This document shows, piece by piece, positions 1 through 8,857 of a DNA stretch of 47,149 nucleotides; positions within the stretch are counted from its first letter, which is position 1; every line of letters starts with the position of its first letter. The notes beneath the pieces are model-generated. The model did no database searches and was not told the origin of the DNA. It was given only the letters and a program-made list of their open reading frames with translations. The stretch is from Deltaproteobacteria bacterium (lineage in GTDB: Bacteria; Desulfobacterota; BSN033; UBA1163): assembly GCA_020059605.1 (NCBI GenBank), contig JAGVBT010000132.1, positions 1-47,149 of the forward strand, written 5' to 3'. The translations under genes and the position numbers were made by a program.

Positions 1-32
1 ATCACATAGAAGACCCGCATTTTAAATCTTTG

Positions 33-52
33 CCTGCCTGCCGGCGGGCAGG
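33..52. repeat. Short GC-rich palindrome, copy 1
   Basis: The 20-nt sequence is a near-perfect palindrome (CCTGCCTGCCGGCGGGCAGG). It differs by one base from the perfect palindrome at 10158-10177, so the two are copies of one dispersed element. It lies in the stretch downstream of addA. No other structure could be supported between positions 1 and 241. Confidence 0.75.
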
Positions 53-241
53 GAGCCTGACTGCCTCTCCCCCTTTGCCTGCTATTACGACACAGCCTCG
101 AAGCGCCCGGTGAAAGAAAATTCAAAAATGTGTTCCCCCTGAATTCTTACAACCCTCTAACTCGCTGATATAAAAGGACAGGATGAGATCTTTCGGCTAC
201 ACTGATCCACGCGGGCGCTCAAGTAGCAGCACTAACGGTTC

Positions 242-376
242 TCAGCGGAATTCGAAATGGATAGACGCCACCTCCCCGGAGACTCGTTTCCGAATATTTT
301 CCCCGATCAGGGGCCGGTCATCTTGAAAGGCAATCGCTGTCGTTTCTAAAGCGGGGCCCGTGTCCGAAAAGCCCAT
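242..376 (-). CDS. Possible 44-residue ORF directly after addA
   Basis: An ATG at 374-376 lies five bases past the addA stop codon and opens a 44-codon frame ending at 242. The product would begin MGFSDTGPALETTAIAF and end SIHFEFR. It has no signal peptide, membrane segment or cysteine motif, and I do not recognise it. Only a weak GAAGG ribosome site precedes the ATG, so translation would rely on coupling to addA. It could be a real small protein, the remnant of a longer gene, or chance. Confidence 0.25.
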   Translation of the reverse strand: MGFSDTGPALETTAIAFQDDRPLIGENIRKRVSGEVASIHFEFR

Positions 377-381
377 GGCCT

Positions 382-3300
382 TCAAATGTGCCCTACGTAC
401 ATTGGTTTCATCAAATGGAGAAAGAAGAGAATGACCTCTTTTGGAGGCTTGCCGAAAATAGCTTGAATGGCATTCGAGTAAACCCGAACCTGCGGTTTAT
501 AATGTTCTATGTATCCATCCAGATCTCCCTGCTTTACAAGGTCGGTCTTAAAGTCCAGCACCACCAGGTCATCCCCTTCCTGAAACACCACGTCCATGGC
601 TCCTTCAATAATAATTCCATCGTTCTTATAAGTAAAAGGGACTTCTCTCTGGTAGTTGCCCGATTTTATCACTCTCTGGAGGACCGGAGAAGTGAGCGAC
701 TCCCTCACCATCTTCCCTGCCCTTCGGGTCATGGGGGTTGTTGCTCCAAGAGCTTTCCCCTCTACCTCGGCCATCTTTTCAATCAAAGCAGGCTGATTCC
801 AGTTTCCTTTCTCAAAAAGCCGGTGAACGAGCTTCCCGAAGATCGCTCCTTCACCCTGGGTCACCGGAGAGACCACCCACTCGTCATCCTTCTCAACCTC
901 TTCAGATACCTTAACCTCCTCTGTAGCCGTAGTGATGGAACGGCCCCTGCCTGCCTGTTCTTTTAGCTCTTTCTGGGACTTTTCCCAATTATTCCTCTCA
1001 AAAAGAATTCGTTTAGAAACCTCCCCTCCCTCCATCTCAGGATTCAGTTTAGACCTGAATGCAGAACTTCCCTCAAGTTGAAGTTCAAGCTTCTTTGTAT
1101 CGTAGAACATAAAGTCGTCCTTCCATCGCCCGTATGGAACGTTACCGGGCCTTGGAAAATAATCTTGAACATATTTCAGAAAACTTCCTTCAGGAACCTG
1201 GAGTTCGCCATTCTTCTCTTTGACCCAGTAAAGAGGCAGCACGGAAAACTCCCTTGCTCGGGTCATCGCCACATAGAGAAGGCGTTTTTCTTCTGCCTCG
1301 CCTCGTATTTTTTCCCACTCGCTCAGGTCTTCGAAATTTCTTGTCCAGAATTCATCCTCCTGGGTGCCCACTTTGATGGCGATCCTCTGACCCTTTCGGT
1401 CTACAATGAAATCCCTCCTTTTCTTTCCCTCATGGGCAAGGTCCGTAAGAATGACCACAGGGAATTCCAATCCCTTGGCCTTGTGGATGGTCATGAGTTT
1501 GACAAAGTTATCGCCTCTCTCAAGCGTCGGCGGTTCTTCTTCCTCAGCTTCCTCTTCCTGCCTCTCAGCCAGCCACCGGACAAAACTTCTAAAACTGAGC
1601 GTCCCCCGTTCGGCCAGCGCCCTGGCCACATCGCCAATTTTGATCAGATTTGCCACCCTCTGCTCTCCCTGGGGTTTGAGGAGAAACAGGACCAGCCCGC
1701 CTGTTGCCACATACAGTCGATTGAGGACAGCGGCAACACTGGTGTGATTTCGCATTTCGTGAAGCTCTCGCAGGAGGAAGAAAGACCTCTCCAGCGACGT
1801 TCCCTTTGCCTCCTTTAGGTAATTTAATTCTCCTCTTTCTTCATGGAACATAAAGATCTCTTCATCAGAAATGCCGAAGAAAGGGGATCGGAGCGCAGCC
1901 ATGAGAGCCACCTTGTCATGGGGGTTATCAACGGCACGGAGCACGGCGAGGAGCTGTTCCACCTCTTGCCTCTTATAAAAATACCTTCCTCCGACAACCC
2001 GGTAGTCCACATCATAGGATCGAAGAGCGGTTTCAAGATATTCCAGAGGGCTATAGGTTCTCATCAGGATGGCAATATCCCTGAGCCCGACAGGTCTCAC
2101 GGACTGGAGGGACTCATCCCACACCTTCCATGTCTCATCGCTGACCAGCTTTTGTATGAATGAGGCAATACATCGGGATTCCCATGTTCTCTGCCCCTCC
2201 ATATCCGTGAAGGCAACTTTCCTTTCCTCCGGAGGATAAAGAAGGATGAGGCCATGCTGAGGTGGGAGGGTAGTTTGCTTGCGGCCGAAATGGAGCGACA
2301 CATACCCTGGTTGATAGTCCCCATGGGTTGAGCGTTGGATGAGTTCTTGAAATACTTTATTGACCACCCTGATGATGGATGGGGCACACCTGAAGTTCTG
2401 AGAGATCGTTAAGAGCCTCTTTAAACCCATCCCCTTTTTGGCGTCTTCATACATTTCGATGTCAGCGCGACGGAATCGGTAAATGCTCTGTTTCGGGTCT
2501 CCCACAAGAAAGAGGCGCTTTGGCGAAACCATCACATCGCTCCACTCCAGGGCAGGTGTCTGCTTGTCCATCTCTGAAAGGAAAAAAACAATCTCTGCCT
2601 GAAGGGGGTCTGTATCCTGAAACTCGTCTACGAGCAGGAACGTATAACGCTGGCGAAAGTATTGCCTGACTTCAATATGTTCCTTGAGCATTTGCCTGGC
2701 ATAGAGGAGGAGGTCATTGAAGTCGAGGTAGTTTTGCTCCTGCTTTGCCTTTTGGTAGGCTTCGACATAATTGATCAAACGTCTGGCCAGTCCGGTGAGG
2801 ACCGAGTTGGCAATGCCGGCGTTCACCTCATCAATGGCCTCTGATATTTGATGGATCACTTTTCGGGCCTTTTCAAGGTCCTCTTTGGTTTTCCATTTCG
2901 CCTGGGCGCCAAGCCTCCCGGCCGATCCGATCGACATTTTTCTAAAGATAAAGATCTCCCTTTCTTCCTCGCTGGAGAGGCTTTCAAGTTCAACCAGTTG
3001 GTCATTTAGCTCTTTGATTTTCTGGAATGCCTTGTCCTCGACCGGTTTTTTGCACTGCCCTTTTAAAGGGTTTAATTCTTTCAGCTGCCCCTTCAAATCT
3101 TTGATAAAACGATCCGTTACCCCTTCAATGTTAGGACCTGGTGATGGGAGGTAGTGCAGCACATCCCGATGGTTCAACATCACCTGACCCAGTTTTTTTA
3201 ATTGCCTCGTGGTGATTCCCAACAGCACTGCCCTTCGCAAGCCAGGATCCTTGGTGTCCATCACCTTCGCCAGCCATTCTTCCCAGACTTCCGTTCGGAG

Positions 3301-3717
3301 AAGAGAAGCGGTCAGCTCATCGGCGACCTCAAAGTTTGGATCGAGTCCAGCCTCCACAGGCCTTTCTCGAAGGAGAGAGGCGCAGAAAGAATGGATGGTG
3401 GTCACCTGCATCCGTTCCAGAGCGGAGATTGCCTGTGTCAGGCGATGGTGATGAGCCGCAGGGGAGATCGTGAAGACAGCCTTCTCAAGTTCTTCACGTA
3501 ACTTCACCTTCAATTCACCGGCTGCCTTTTCCGTGAAAGTGATGGCAACGATCTCTTCAAGGTTCGCCTCCCCCTCCCTGATCAGGTTCAGGATACGGCC
3601 GACAAGGACGGTGGTCTTTCCTGTCCCAGCAGCGGCTTCAATGATATAGCTTTCTGAAAGGTCGTTGACTGCCCTGTCACGATGCTCCTGGTCAGCCAGC
3701 CTGACCTCAGGTTTCAT
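382..3717 (-). CDS. addA: AddA-type helicase-nuclease (UvrD/Rep superfamily I)
   Basis: The 1111-residue product is the ATP-driven 3'-5' helicase and nuclease subunit of the AddAB complex, which resects double-strand breaks for RecA. Walker A is at residues 28-36 (AAAGTGKTT). Walker B is LLVDEFQDTD, followed by the superfamily I motifs VGDPKQSIYRFRRAD and TIHKAKGLEFP. A RecB-type PD-(D/E)XK nuclease closes the protein, with its catalytic motif VVLDFKTD at about 1051-1059. An acidic run (about EEEAEEEE) precedes the helicase motif TIHKAKG. The ATG overlaps the addB stop by four bases, so the two are translationally coupled. The length is slightly below that of Bacillus AddA. Assignment to AddA rather than RecB rests on the paired nuclease-bearing partner gene and the absence of recC or recD. 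Confidence 0.9.
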   Translation of the reverse strand: MKPEVRLADQEHRDRAVNDLSESYIIEAAAGTGKTTVLVGRILNLIREGEANLEEIVAITFTEKAAGELKVKLREELEKAVFTISPAAHHHRLTQAISALERMQVTTIHSFCASLLRERPVEAGLDPNFEVADELTASLLRTEVWEEWLAKVMDTKDPGLRRAVLLGITTRQLKKLGQVMLNHRDVLHYLPSPGPNIEGVTDRFIKDLKGQLKELNPLKGQCKKPVEDKAFQKIKELNDQLVELESLSSEEEREIFIFRKMSIGSAGRLGAQAKWKTKEDLEKARKVIHQISEAIDEVNAGIANSVLTGLARRLINYVEAYQKAKQEQNYLDFNDLLLYARQMLKEHIEVRQYFRQRYTFLLVDEFQDTDPLQAEIVFFLSEMDKQTPALEWSDVMVSPKRLFLVGDPKQSIYRFRRADIEMYEDAKKGMGLKRLLTISQNFRCAPSIIRVVNKVFQELIQRSTHGDYQPGYVSLHFGRKQTTLPPQHGLILLYPPEERKVAFTDMEGQRTWESRCIASFIQKLVSDETWKVWDESLQSVRPVGLRDIAILMRTYSPLEYLETALRSYDVDYRVVGGRYFYKRQEVEQLLAVLRAVDNPHDKVALMAALRSPFFGISDEEIFMFHEERGELNYLKEAKGTSLERSFFLLRELHEMRNHTSVAAVLNRLYVATGGLVLFLLKPQGEQRVANLIKIGDVARALAERGTLSFRSFVRWLAERQEEEAEEEEPPTLERGDNFVKLMTIHKAKGLEFPVVILTDLAHEGKKRRDFIVDRKGQRIAIKVGTQEDEFWTRNFEDLSEWEKIRGEAEEKRLLYVAMTRAREFSVLPLYWVKEKNGELQVPEGSFLKYVQDYFPRPGNVPYGRWKDDFMFYDTKKLELQLEGSSAFRSKLNPEMEGGEVSKRILFERNNWEKSQKELKEQAGRGRSITTATEEVKVSEEVEKDDEWVVSPVTQGEGAIFGKLVHRLFEKGNWNQPALIEKMAEVEGKALGATTPMTRRAGKMVRESLTSPVLQRVIKSGNYQREVPFTYKNDGIIIEGAMDVVFQEGDDLVVLDFKTDLVKQGDLDGYIEHYKPQVRVYSNAIQAIFGKPPKEVILFFLHLMKPMYVGHI

Positions 3718-6700
3718 GCCTGCCCCTCCCCGGCCTGTTCGGCATCCTCTTCGACTCCCCTCATCTTGAGATACTCCTTAACCCTTGGGTCCATCCTCTT
3801 TCGATCGAAGAGGAAACGGCTCCATGTTCCACAAACCAATGTGAAATCACAATTTCGACAAAAAGGGCTGGGGTTGGCGAGGAAGATCCCTTCCTCGATA
3901 CCCCCGGTAATGGTTCTGATAATGTTGTGAAGGTCTCCTTTTCTTTTCTCCAGTTCGGGAGATTCGAAACGGACATGTCTTTTCCTCTTTCTCTCCTGGA
4001 GGTAATAATACTCCGCACATTCCACCTCAATGCCCCTGTGGAGATGTTTCAGCAAATGGTCCGAGGCAAAGAGATAAAGGGGGAGCTGCAAGGTTGTGCC
4101 TCCCCGAAAATCATTTTGTATTGCATAAGCTTCGCCGCTTTTGTAATCGATCACCTTCGCCTTGACGTTTCCTCCTTCCTCTTTTAGATCGATCCGGTCA
4201 ATCCTTCCAATGAAAAAAAGCTCCTGCCCCCCGAGGGTGATTTGAATCGGTTTCTCCGCAGAGATGTCACTCCTCTGAGAACCAAGGAGTTTCATCCCAT
4301 AACTCACCTCAAAATAGGAGGGGGTGAACCCTTTGCTCTTTCGTTCCTCATGAAAGAGATAGACCAGGTCATCGAGGATGCTCTTCTTTTCAACTTCCCA
4401 GAGCATGGGATAACCGGTGACGCCCATCTGCTCGAATTTGATAAATTCTTCGTTAGCGGTCTTAAGCAACCTCTCCAGGTCTTTCTGCCCCAGAGAAAGA
4501 GGATCTCCCTTTGTTGTTTTAAGGTCAGTAAAAAATCTCCAGAGGATGGAATGGATGAGTGATCCCTTGTCGAGGGGACTGATCTGACTGACTTTTTCAG
4601 GCTCCGTGAGCGCCTCGATCTCCATGATCACCTTTAAGAAATATTGATAAGGACAGGAGGCGTAGTTTTCGAGCCGGGTCGGGGAGATGCTCTTCTTGGA
4701 AATGGAATGGCATTCTTTCAGAATCTTACGGGCCCCCTTTGAGGAGAAAACCCCTTCAAAAGGCGTGAAAATATTCTTTTCCCATCGCGAGGACTCAAGC
4801 TGGAGGCCCTTTCCAAAAAACGGGGAGAGCTCTTTCAAATAGAGCATGGCCTCGGACCTCTTCTCCCCTATTTCTCTTTGACCTATGGAGAGATCATACT
4901 CCACCTCGTCTAAAGCCTTCTCAGGGTGACCCACCCCAACCTCAGACAAGGCGATGCGATGGAAACCGTCAAACTTTTCAAATTCCTGGAAGTTGATGCT
5001 CCTTCCCGTGATGGCTTTCACCGTAGCGAGTAAGAAGGAGGATGGGAGGCGTTCCCTTCCCGTCCCGATCTCAATGCGTGGAAAACTTAGGATCAGCTTT
5101 TCTTTTGCAGCGCCTATAGCAAGTCGGAAGAGGAGACGTTCCTCACCCAAACGGCCCTCCGCCTTGAAGGGTAATGGGTTCGTCTCTTTTCCACGAAGGG
5201 CGAGGTTGAGCGCTTTCCGCTCTTTGTCCAAGAGGATAGCGTCTTGCCGGATGAGCGGAGGGAATGACTTTTCAACCACTCCCGGAATGATCAGTATGCT
5301 AAAAGGGACGCCGCGGGCTGCCATCAGATTGACAACGGTCGGCCCATTTCTCTGGAATCTTCCGACAGGGATTATTTCTTCCTGTAATATCTCCTTCACC
5401 AGTCGTGTGAAATCTGCCTGAGAGGGCTGAATGCCAGTGGCATCCAATTCAGATAATCTTCGGATGGCCTGCTTGATGAGAAGGGTCTCGTCACCCTGTT
5501 CCACAAAGGATTCAAAGGCCCCGAGTAGCCCCTTGACTTTTTCACTCCACCCATCCGAGTACTTCAATCTCTGGAGAGAATGGGAAAGTTTCTTCATAAA
5601 CTCGATCAATTGATCAAGGGCGATAAAATTTTCTTTGGAGATGCCTTTCTTTTCTTCATCCTCCGCGCCATCGATTTCTGCTTTTTGCTTCCACCTTTGT
5701 TTAAGCCGTCCCAATCTTTCTTCCCATTCCTTTTCGCCTTCCACGATCCCCGCCTGGATGGAAATGACATCCCACCGGGGAGGGGAAAAAGTCTCTTTTC
5801 CCCGGGTGGGGGAAAGACAGGGATGGAGTCTGGCAAAGGTGGCGAATTCCATAATGGATGGTCTTGAAAAATTCTTGTTAAGGATGTCCAGAAGCAAAAG
5901 CAAACTTCGCCCTGCCTGTGTTTCAATGAACGGAAGCCCCTCTCTGAGGTAAGGATGAATCCCCAATCCATCGAAAGCCTCCCGGAAGAGACGGCAATAA
6001 TCCCGGGGGGAGCGAAGCAAGATCCCCATTTCGTAAAATGGAATGCCTCTCTCCCGAGATACCTGAAGGATCATCCTGATGATCTCTCGAACCTCCCTGG
6101 GTTCACCGGGAGCAGATAGGATCTGGAGGACATCCGGAGAAGTCTCTGCCTTTTCTCCGCTGTTAAAGAGATGTAGGCATAGATGATCGAGGGGGGTCTG
6201 CCGTGGTTGCATCTCCGAGGGTTTAATCCCTGGTTCTTTAAAGCCATTCTCTCTGAGCCAATTCACAGTTGGTTTGACAAACTCAAAGGCAGGGGTTGAT
6301 TCAAAAGGAAGAAAGAAAGTGGTTTCTTTGTCACTGAAGCAAGTCTGGAGAAACTTTTTCTGGACGGTATTGAAGTCATAAAAGCCGTAAACAAGAATCT
6401 TCAGAGTCTCTTTGAGTTGTGGCGAATCCCTGACCCATTCAGATCCCCTCATCATCAGGTCAGACTCGTCATACCAATTAAGTTGGTTTAATCTCTCCTC
6501 ATAAGCTTCCCACAGGCGTAACAGATCTCTCATCTTTGAAAGGTGGAGGCGCTCTTTGATCTTCTTGTTATCGAAAAGGGGCTCTATGTCTCCTGGCGAA
6601 AGGCAGGCATCTTTAAGATCCTTCAAGGTGGCAAGGATAGCCCTGTGGAATCCCTGGCGACCTGAAATGTCACGAAAGTAAAATCCTTGGTCTTGAGAAG

Positions 6701-7022
6701 CCAATGATCTTGCAAGGTGACCGGTAAGGAGTTCATCGGCGTGGGATGGGATTTCAGTTTTCCCCTGACTGAAGAGCTTGGGGGCGCTGATTTCCCTTGC
6801 AAATTCTTCTAAGGTTTTAAATCGAAGGTTGAAATGCGATACGTTCTGGTCTGCAAGGAGCCGGCGAAGGTGGAGTCCAAGGAGTTTCGATGATACGAGG
6901 ATCAGAAGGGGATGAAAAGGGTCTTGCGCTCTTGCGACTTTGACCTCATTGACAAAGGCCGGTTCAAGGGCAGGATAATCTCCTGTCCATAAGATTCGTG
7001 CCTTGGCTTGATCTTTGTCCAT
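3714..7022 (-). CDS. addB: AddB-type nuclease subunit with iron-sulfur cysteines
   Basis: This is the second subunit of the AddAB recombination nuclease, about 1102 residues, encoded immediately before addA. The C-terminal PD-(D/E)XK nuclease carries KVIDYKSGEA (D959, K961). It is framed by cysteines at about 790 (SCPYQYFL) and 1055, 1058 and 1064 (C-x2-C-x5-C), the four-cysteine pattern that holds a structural 4Fe-4S cluster in AddB. The N-terminus (ILWTGDYPALEPAF) lacks a GxxGxGK[ST] Walker A, so helicase function should rest with AddA. I chose the ATG at 7022 because it follows the G-rich run GGTGGGGGGA. A GTG at 7031 would add three residues. A large inverted repeat lies just upstream. 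Confidence 0.87.
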   Translation of the reverse strand: MDKDQAKARILWTGDYPALEPAFVNEVKVARAQDPFHPLLILVSSKLLGLHLRRLLADQNVSHFNLRFKTLEEFAREISAPKLFSQGKTEIPSHADELLTGHLARSLASQDQGFYFRDISGRQGFHRAILATLKDLKDACLSPGDIEPLFDNKKIKERLHLSKMRDLLRLWEAYEERLNQLNWYDESDLMMRGSEWVRDSPQLKETLKILVYGFYDFNTVQKKFLQTCFSDKETTFFLPFESTPAFEFVKPTVNWLRENGFKEPGIKPSEMQPRQTPLDHLCLHLFNSGEKAETSPDVLQILSAPGEPREVREIIRMILQVSRERGIPFYEMGILLRSPRDYCRLFREAFDGLGIHPYLREGLPFIETQAGRSLLLLLDILNKNFSRPSIMEFATFARLHPCLSPTRGKETFSPPRWDVISIQAGIVEGEKEWEERLGRLKQRWKQKAEIDGAEDEEKKGISKENFIALDQLIEFMKKLSHSLQRLKYSDGWSEKVKGLLGAFESFVEQGDETLLIKQAIRRLSELDATGIQPSQADFTRLVKEILQEEIIPVGRFQRNGPTVVNLMAARGVPFSILIIPGVVEKSFPPLIRQDAILLDKERKALNLALRGKETNPLPFKAEGRLGEERLLFRLAIGAAKEKLILSFPRIEIGTGRERLPSSFLLATVKAITGRSINFQEFEKFDGFHRIALSEVGVGHPEKALDEVEYDLSIGQREIGEKRSEAMLYLKELSPFFGKGLQLESSRWEKNIFTPFEGVFSSKGARKILKECHSISKKSISPTRLENYASCPYQYFLKVIMEIEALTEPEKVSQISPLDKGSLIHSILWRFFTDLKTTKGDPLSLGQKDLERLLKTANEEFIKFEQMGVTGYPMLWEVEKKSILDDLVYLFHEERKSKGFTPSYFEVSYGMKLLGSQRSDISAEKPIQITLGGQELFFIGRIDRIDLKEEGGNVKAKVIDYKSGEAYAIQNDFRGGTTLQLPLYLFASDHLLKHLHRGIEVECAEYYYLQERKRKRHVRFESPELEKRKGDLHNIIRTITGGIEEGIFLANPSPFCRNCDFTLVCGTWSRFLFDRKRMDPRVKEYLKMRGVEEDAEQAGEGQA

Positions 7023-7065
7023 TCCCCCCACCCCTGAGGTTGATCTATCTGGAAATATGGCAACA

Positions 7066-7146
7066 AGGGGGACGTTGGTTCTAAAGCAACTTAAAATAGG
7101 AGGCCCAGCTTGGATTGAATAGTTGTTTTAGAACCTACGTCCCCTT
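7066..7146. repeat. Inverted-repeat element (about 26-bp arms)
   Basis: Two arms, 7066-7091 and 7121-7146, are imperfect reverse complements. The shared core reads ACGTnGGTTCTAAAnCAACT, and a 29-nt loop separates the arms. The element fills much of the gap between the acyl-CoA synthetase stop and the addB start. It could form a strong hairpin in transcripts of either strand. It resembles a REP/MITE-type dispersed element; no ORF lies inside it. Confidence 0.8.
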
Positions 7147-7195
7147 ATTCGGGAGGATAGGGCCGCCATAATGGCAAATCCTTTTGAGGCGTCCT

Positions 7196-8836
7196 TTATT
7201 CCTTCAGGCCGTACTCCTTTGCAGCCATCTCCCGCATCTTGAACTTCTGGACTTTGCCCAGGGGGGTCATCGGAAATGCTTTGACGAATTTAATGTACCT
7301 GGGCATGTGGGAATCAGGAAGTTTCCCCCTGGCAAATCTCAGGATCTCTTCCTCGGAGGCTGAAACCCCCTCCTCCAGCTTGATCCATGCGGCGACCTCT
7401 TCTCCCAACACCTGGTCCGGAACCCCGAAGATTTGAACATTGGAGATCCCGGGATAGCCGAAGAGGACTTCCTCGACCTCGGTCGGATAGATCGTTTCCT
7501 CTCCCTTGGCGATGACCTCCTTTAACCTTCCCGTCATCCTCACGTAACCCTTTTCATCCATCGTGCCGAGGTCTCCGCTATGAAGCCACCCTTCCCGGTC
7601 AAGGGCCTTCTCCGTGGCCGCGGGCATTTTGTAATACCCCTTCATATTCAGGCCCCGGGCGCAGAGTTCTCCCGCCGACCCCAGCGGAGATTCCTCTCCT
7701 GTTTTGGGATCGATCATCTTCACTTCGACATTGGGAAGCGCCCTTCCTACGGTCGATACACGCAACTCCAGCAGGTCATCGGGCCTGGTCTCGGTGATCC
7801 AGGAGGAAGACTCGGTCAGCCCGTAGCCGATGACAATCTCGCTTGCGCCCATCTCCTCCGCCACCCTCTTCATCACCTCCATGGGGCACTGGGCTCCTCC
7901 CATGATTCCGGTGCGGAGAGATTTGAGATCGAAGGAGCGGTATTGCGGGTCCTCCATCATGGCCATGAACGAGCTGGGGGATCCGTAGATCGCCGTGCAT
8001 CTCTCCTTGTGGATTGCCTCCAGGATTTTTCGCGGGTCGAAGGTCTCGGAAGGAATCACAAGGGTCGCCCCCCGGCTCGCCGCTGCCAGGGTGACGCAGA
8101 CGCAGCCGAACATGTGGGACAATGGAACGGAAAGGCAGAGCCGGTCTCGTTCGGTCAATTTCTGGATCTCGGCGCTTGCCGCTGTGGTATTGACGATTCC
8201 GAAATGCGTGGACATCACCCCTTTGGGAGCCCCGGTTGTCCCGGAAGTATAAAGGAGGGTCACGACGTCGTCATGACGGGACGACCGCTGCCTTTCGGCC
8301 AGAAGCCCGTCGGAAACATCCTTTCCCATTTCAACGGCGGTTTTCCAGGAAAGGGTTCCCGGTTCGCCCCGGTCCGATATCAGGATGAGGTGCTTGAGCT
8401 CGGGCAGGTTCCGGCAGCCCAACGGCCCCGCCCCCCCCATCAAGGCTTCCGGGCAGACCTGGCGGATCATCTCCATGTATTCGGATCCCTTTAACCCTTC
8501 GGTCATGATCAATGCTTTTGCATCGGACTGCTTGAGAAGGTATTCGAGTTGCTGGGCCTGGTAGTTCGTATCCACGCTCACCAGGACAGCCCCGATCTTG
8601 GCGATGGCAAATTCGGTGACGATCCATTCCCAGCGATTGTGCGCCCAGAGGGCAAGATGATCGCCTCTTTCTATCCCGAGCTTCAAAAAGCCCCTAGCGA
8701 GCTGATTCACCCGGCTTAAAAACTCCTCGTAAGTAAGCCTCATGCCTTTCGGGATATCGACAAGGGCTTCGTTCCCCGGAAATCTCGAAGCCACCTCATC
8801 CAGTAGATCGCCCATAGTTGTTCTTAGCAGGTCCAT
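7196..8836 (-). CDS. AMP-dependent acyl-CoA synthetase (ANL superfamily)
   Basis: The 546-residue enzyme activates a carboxylic acid to an acyl-adenylate and then to its CoA thioester. The ATP-binding P-loop is TLLYTSGTTGAPKG at residues 193-206. The adenylation motif YGLTESS, the hinge region HSGDLGTMDEKGYVRMTGR and the C-terminal catalytic lysine (PLGKVQKF, K528) are all present, so the enzyme should be active. Length and motif order fit medium/long-chain or aryl acyl-CoA ligases, but the substrate cannot be read from sequence. The start follows a good AAGGAGGGTG ribosome site. The gene lies 21 bases after the M24 peptidase gene. It may activate the acid made by the upstream aldehyde oxidoreductase. 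Confidence 0.9.
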   Translation of the reverse strand: MDLLRTTMGDLLDEVASRFPGNEALVDIPKGMRLTYEEFLSRVNQLARGFLKLGIERGDHLALWAHNRWEWIVTEFAIAKIGAVLVSVDTNYQAQQLEYLLKQSDAKALIMTEGLKGSEYMEMIRQVCPEALMGGAGPLGCRNLPELKHLILISDRGEPGTLSWKTAVEMGKDVSDGLLAERQRSSRHDDVVTLLYTSGTTGAPKGVMSTHFGIVNTTAASAEIQKLTERDRLCLSVPLSHMFGCVCVTLAAASRGATLVIPSETFDPRKILEAIHKERCTAIYGSPSSFMAMMEDPQYRSFDLKSLRTGIMGGAQCPMEVMKRVAEEMGASEIVIGYGLTESSSWITETRPDDLLELRVSTVGRALPNVEVKMIDPKTGEESPLGSAGELCARGLNMKGYYKMPAATEKALDREGWLHSGDLGTMDEKGYVRMTGRLKEVIAKGEETIYPTEVEEVLFGYPGISNVQIFGVPDQVLGEEVAAWIKLEEGVSASEEEILRFARGKLPDSHMPRYIKFVKAFPMTPLGKVQKFKMREMAAKEYGLKE

Positions 8837-8857
8837 GATTCCACCCTCCTTATTTTT

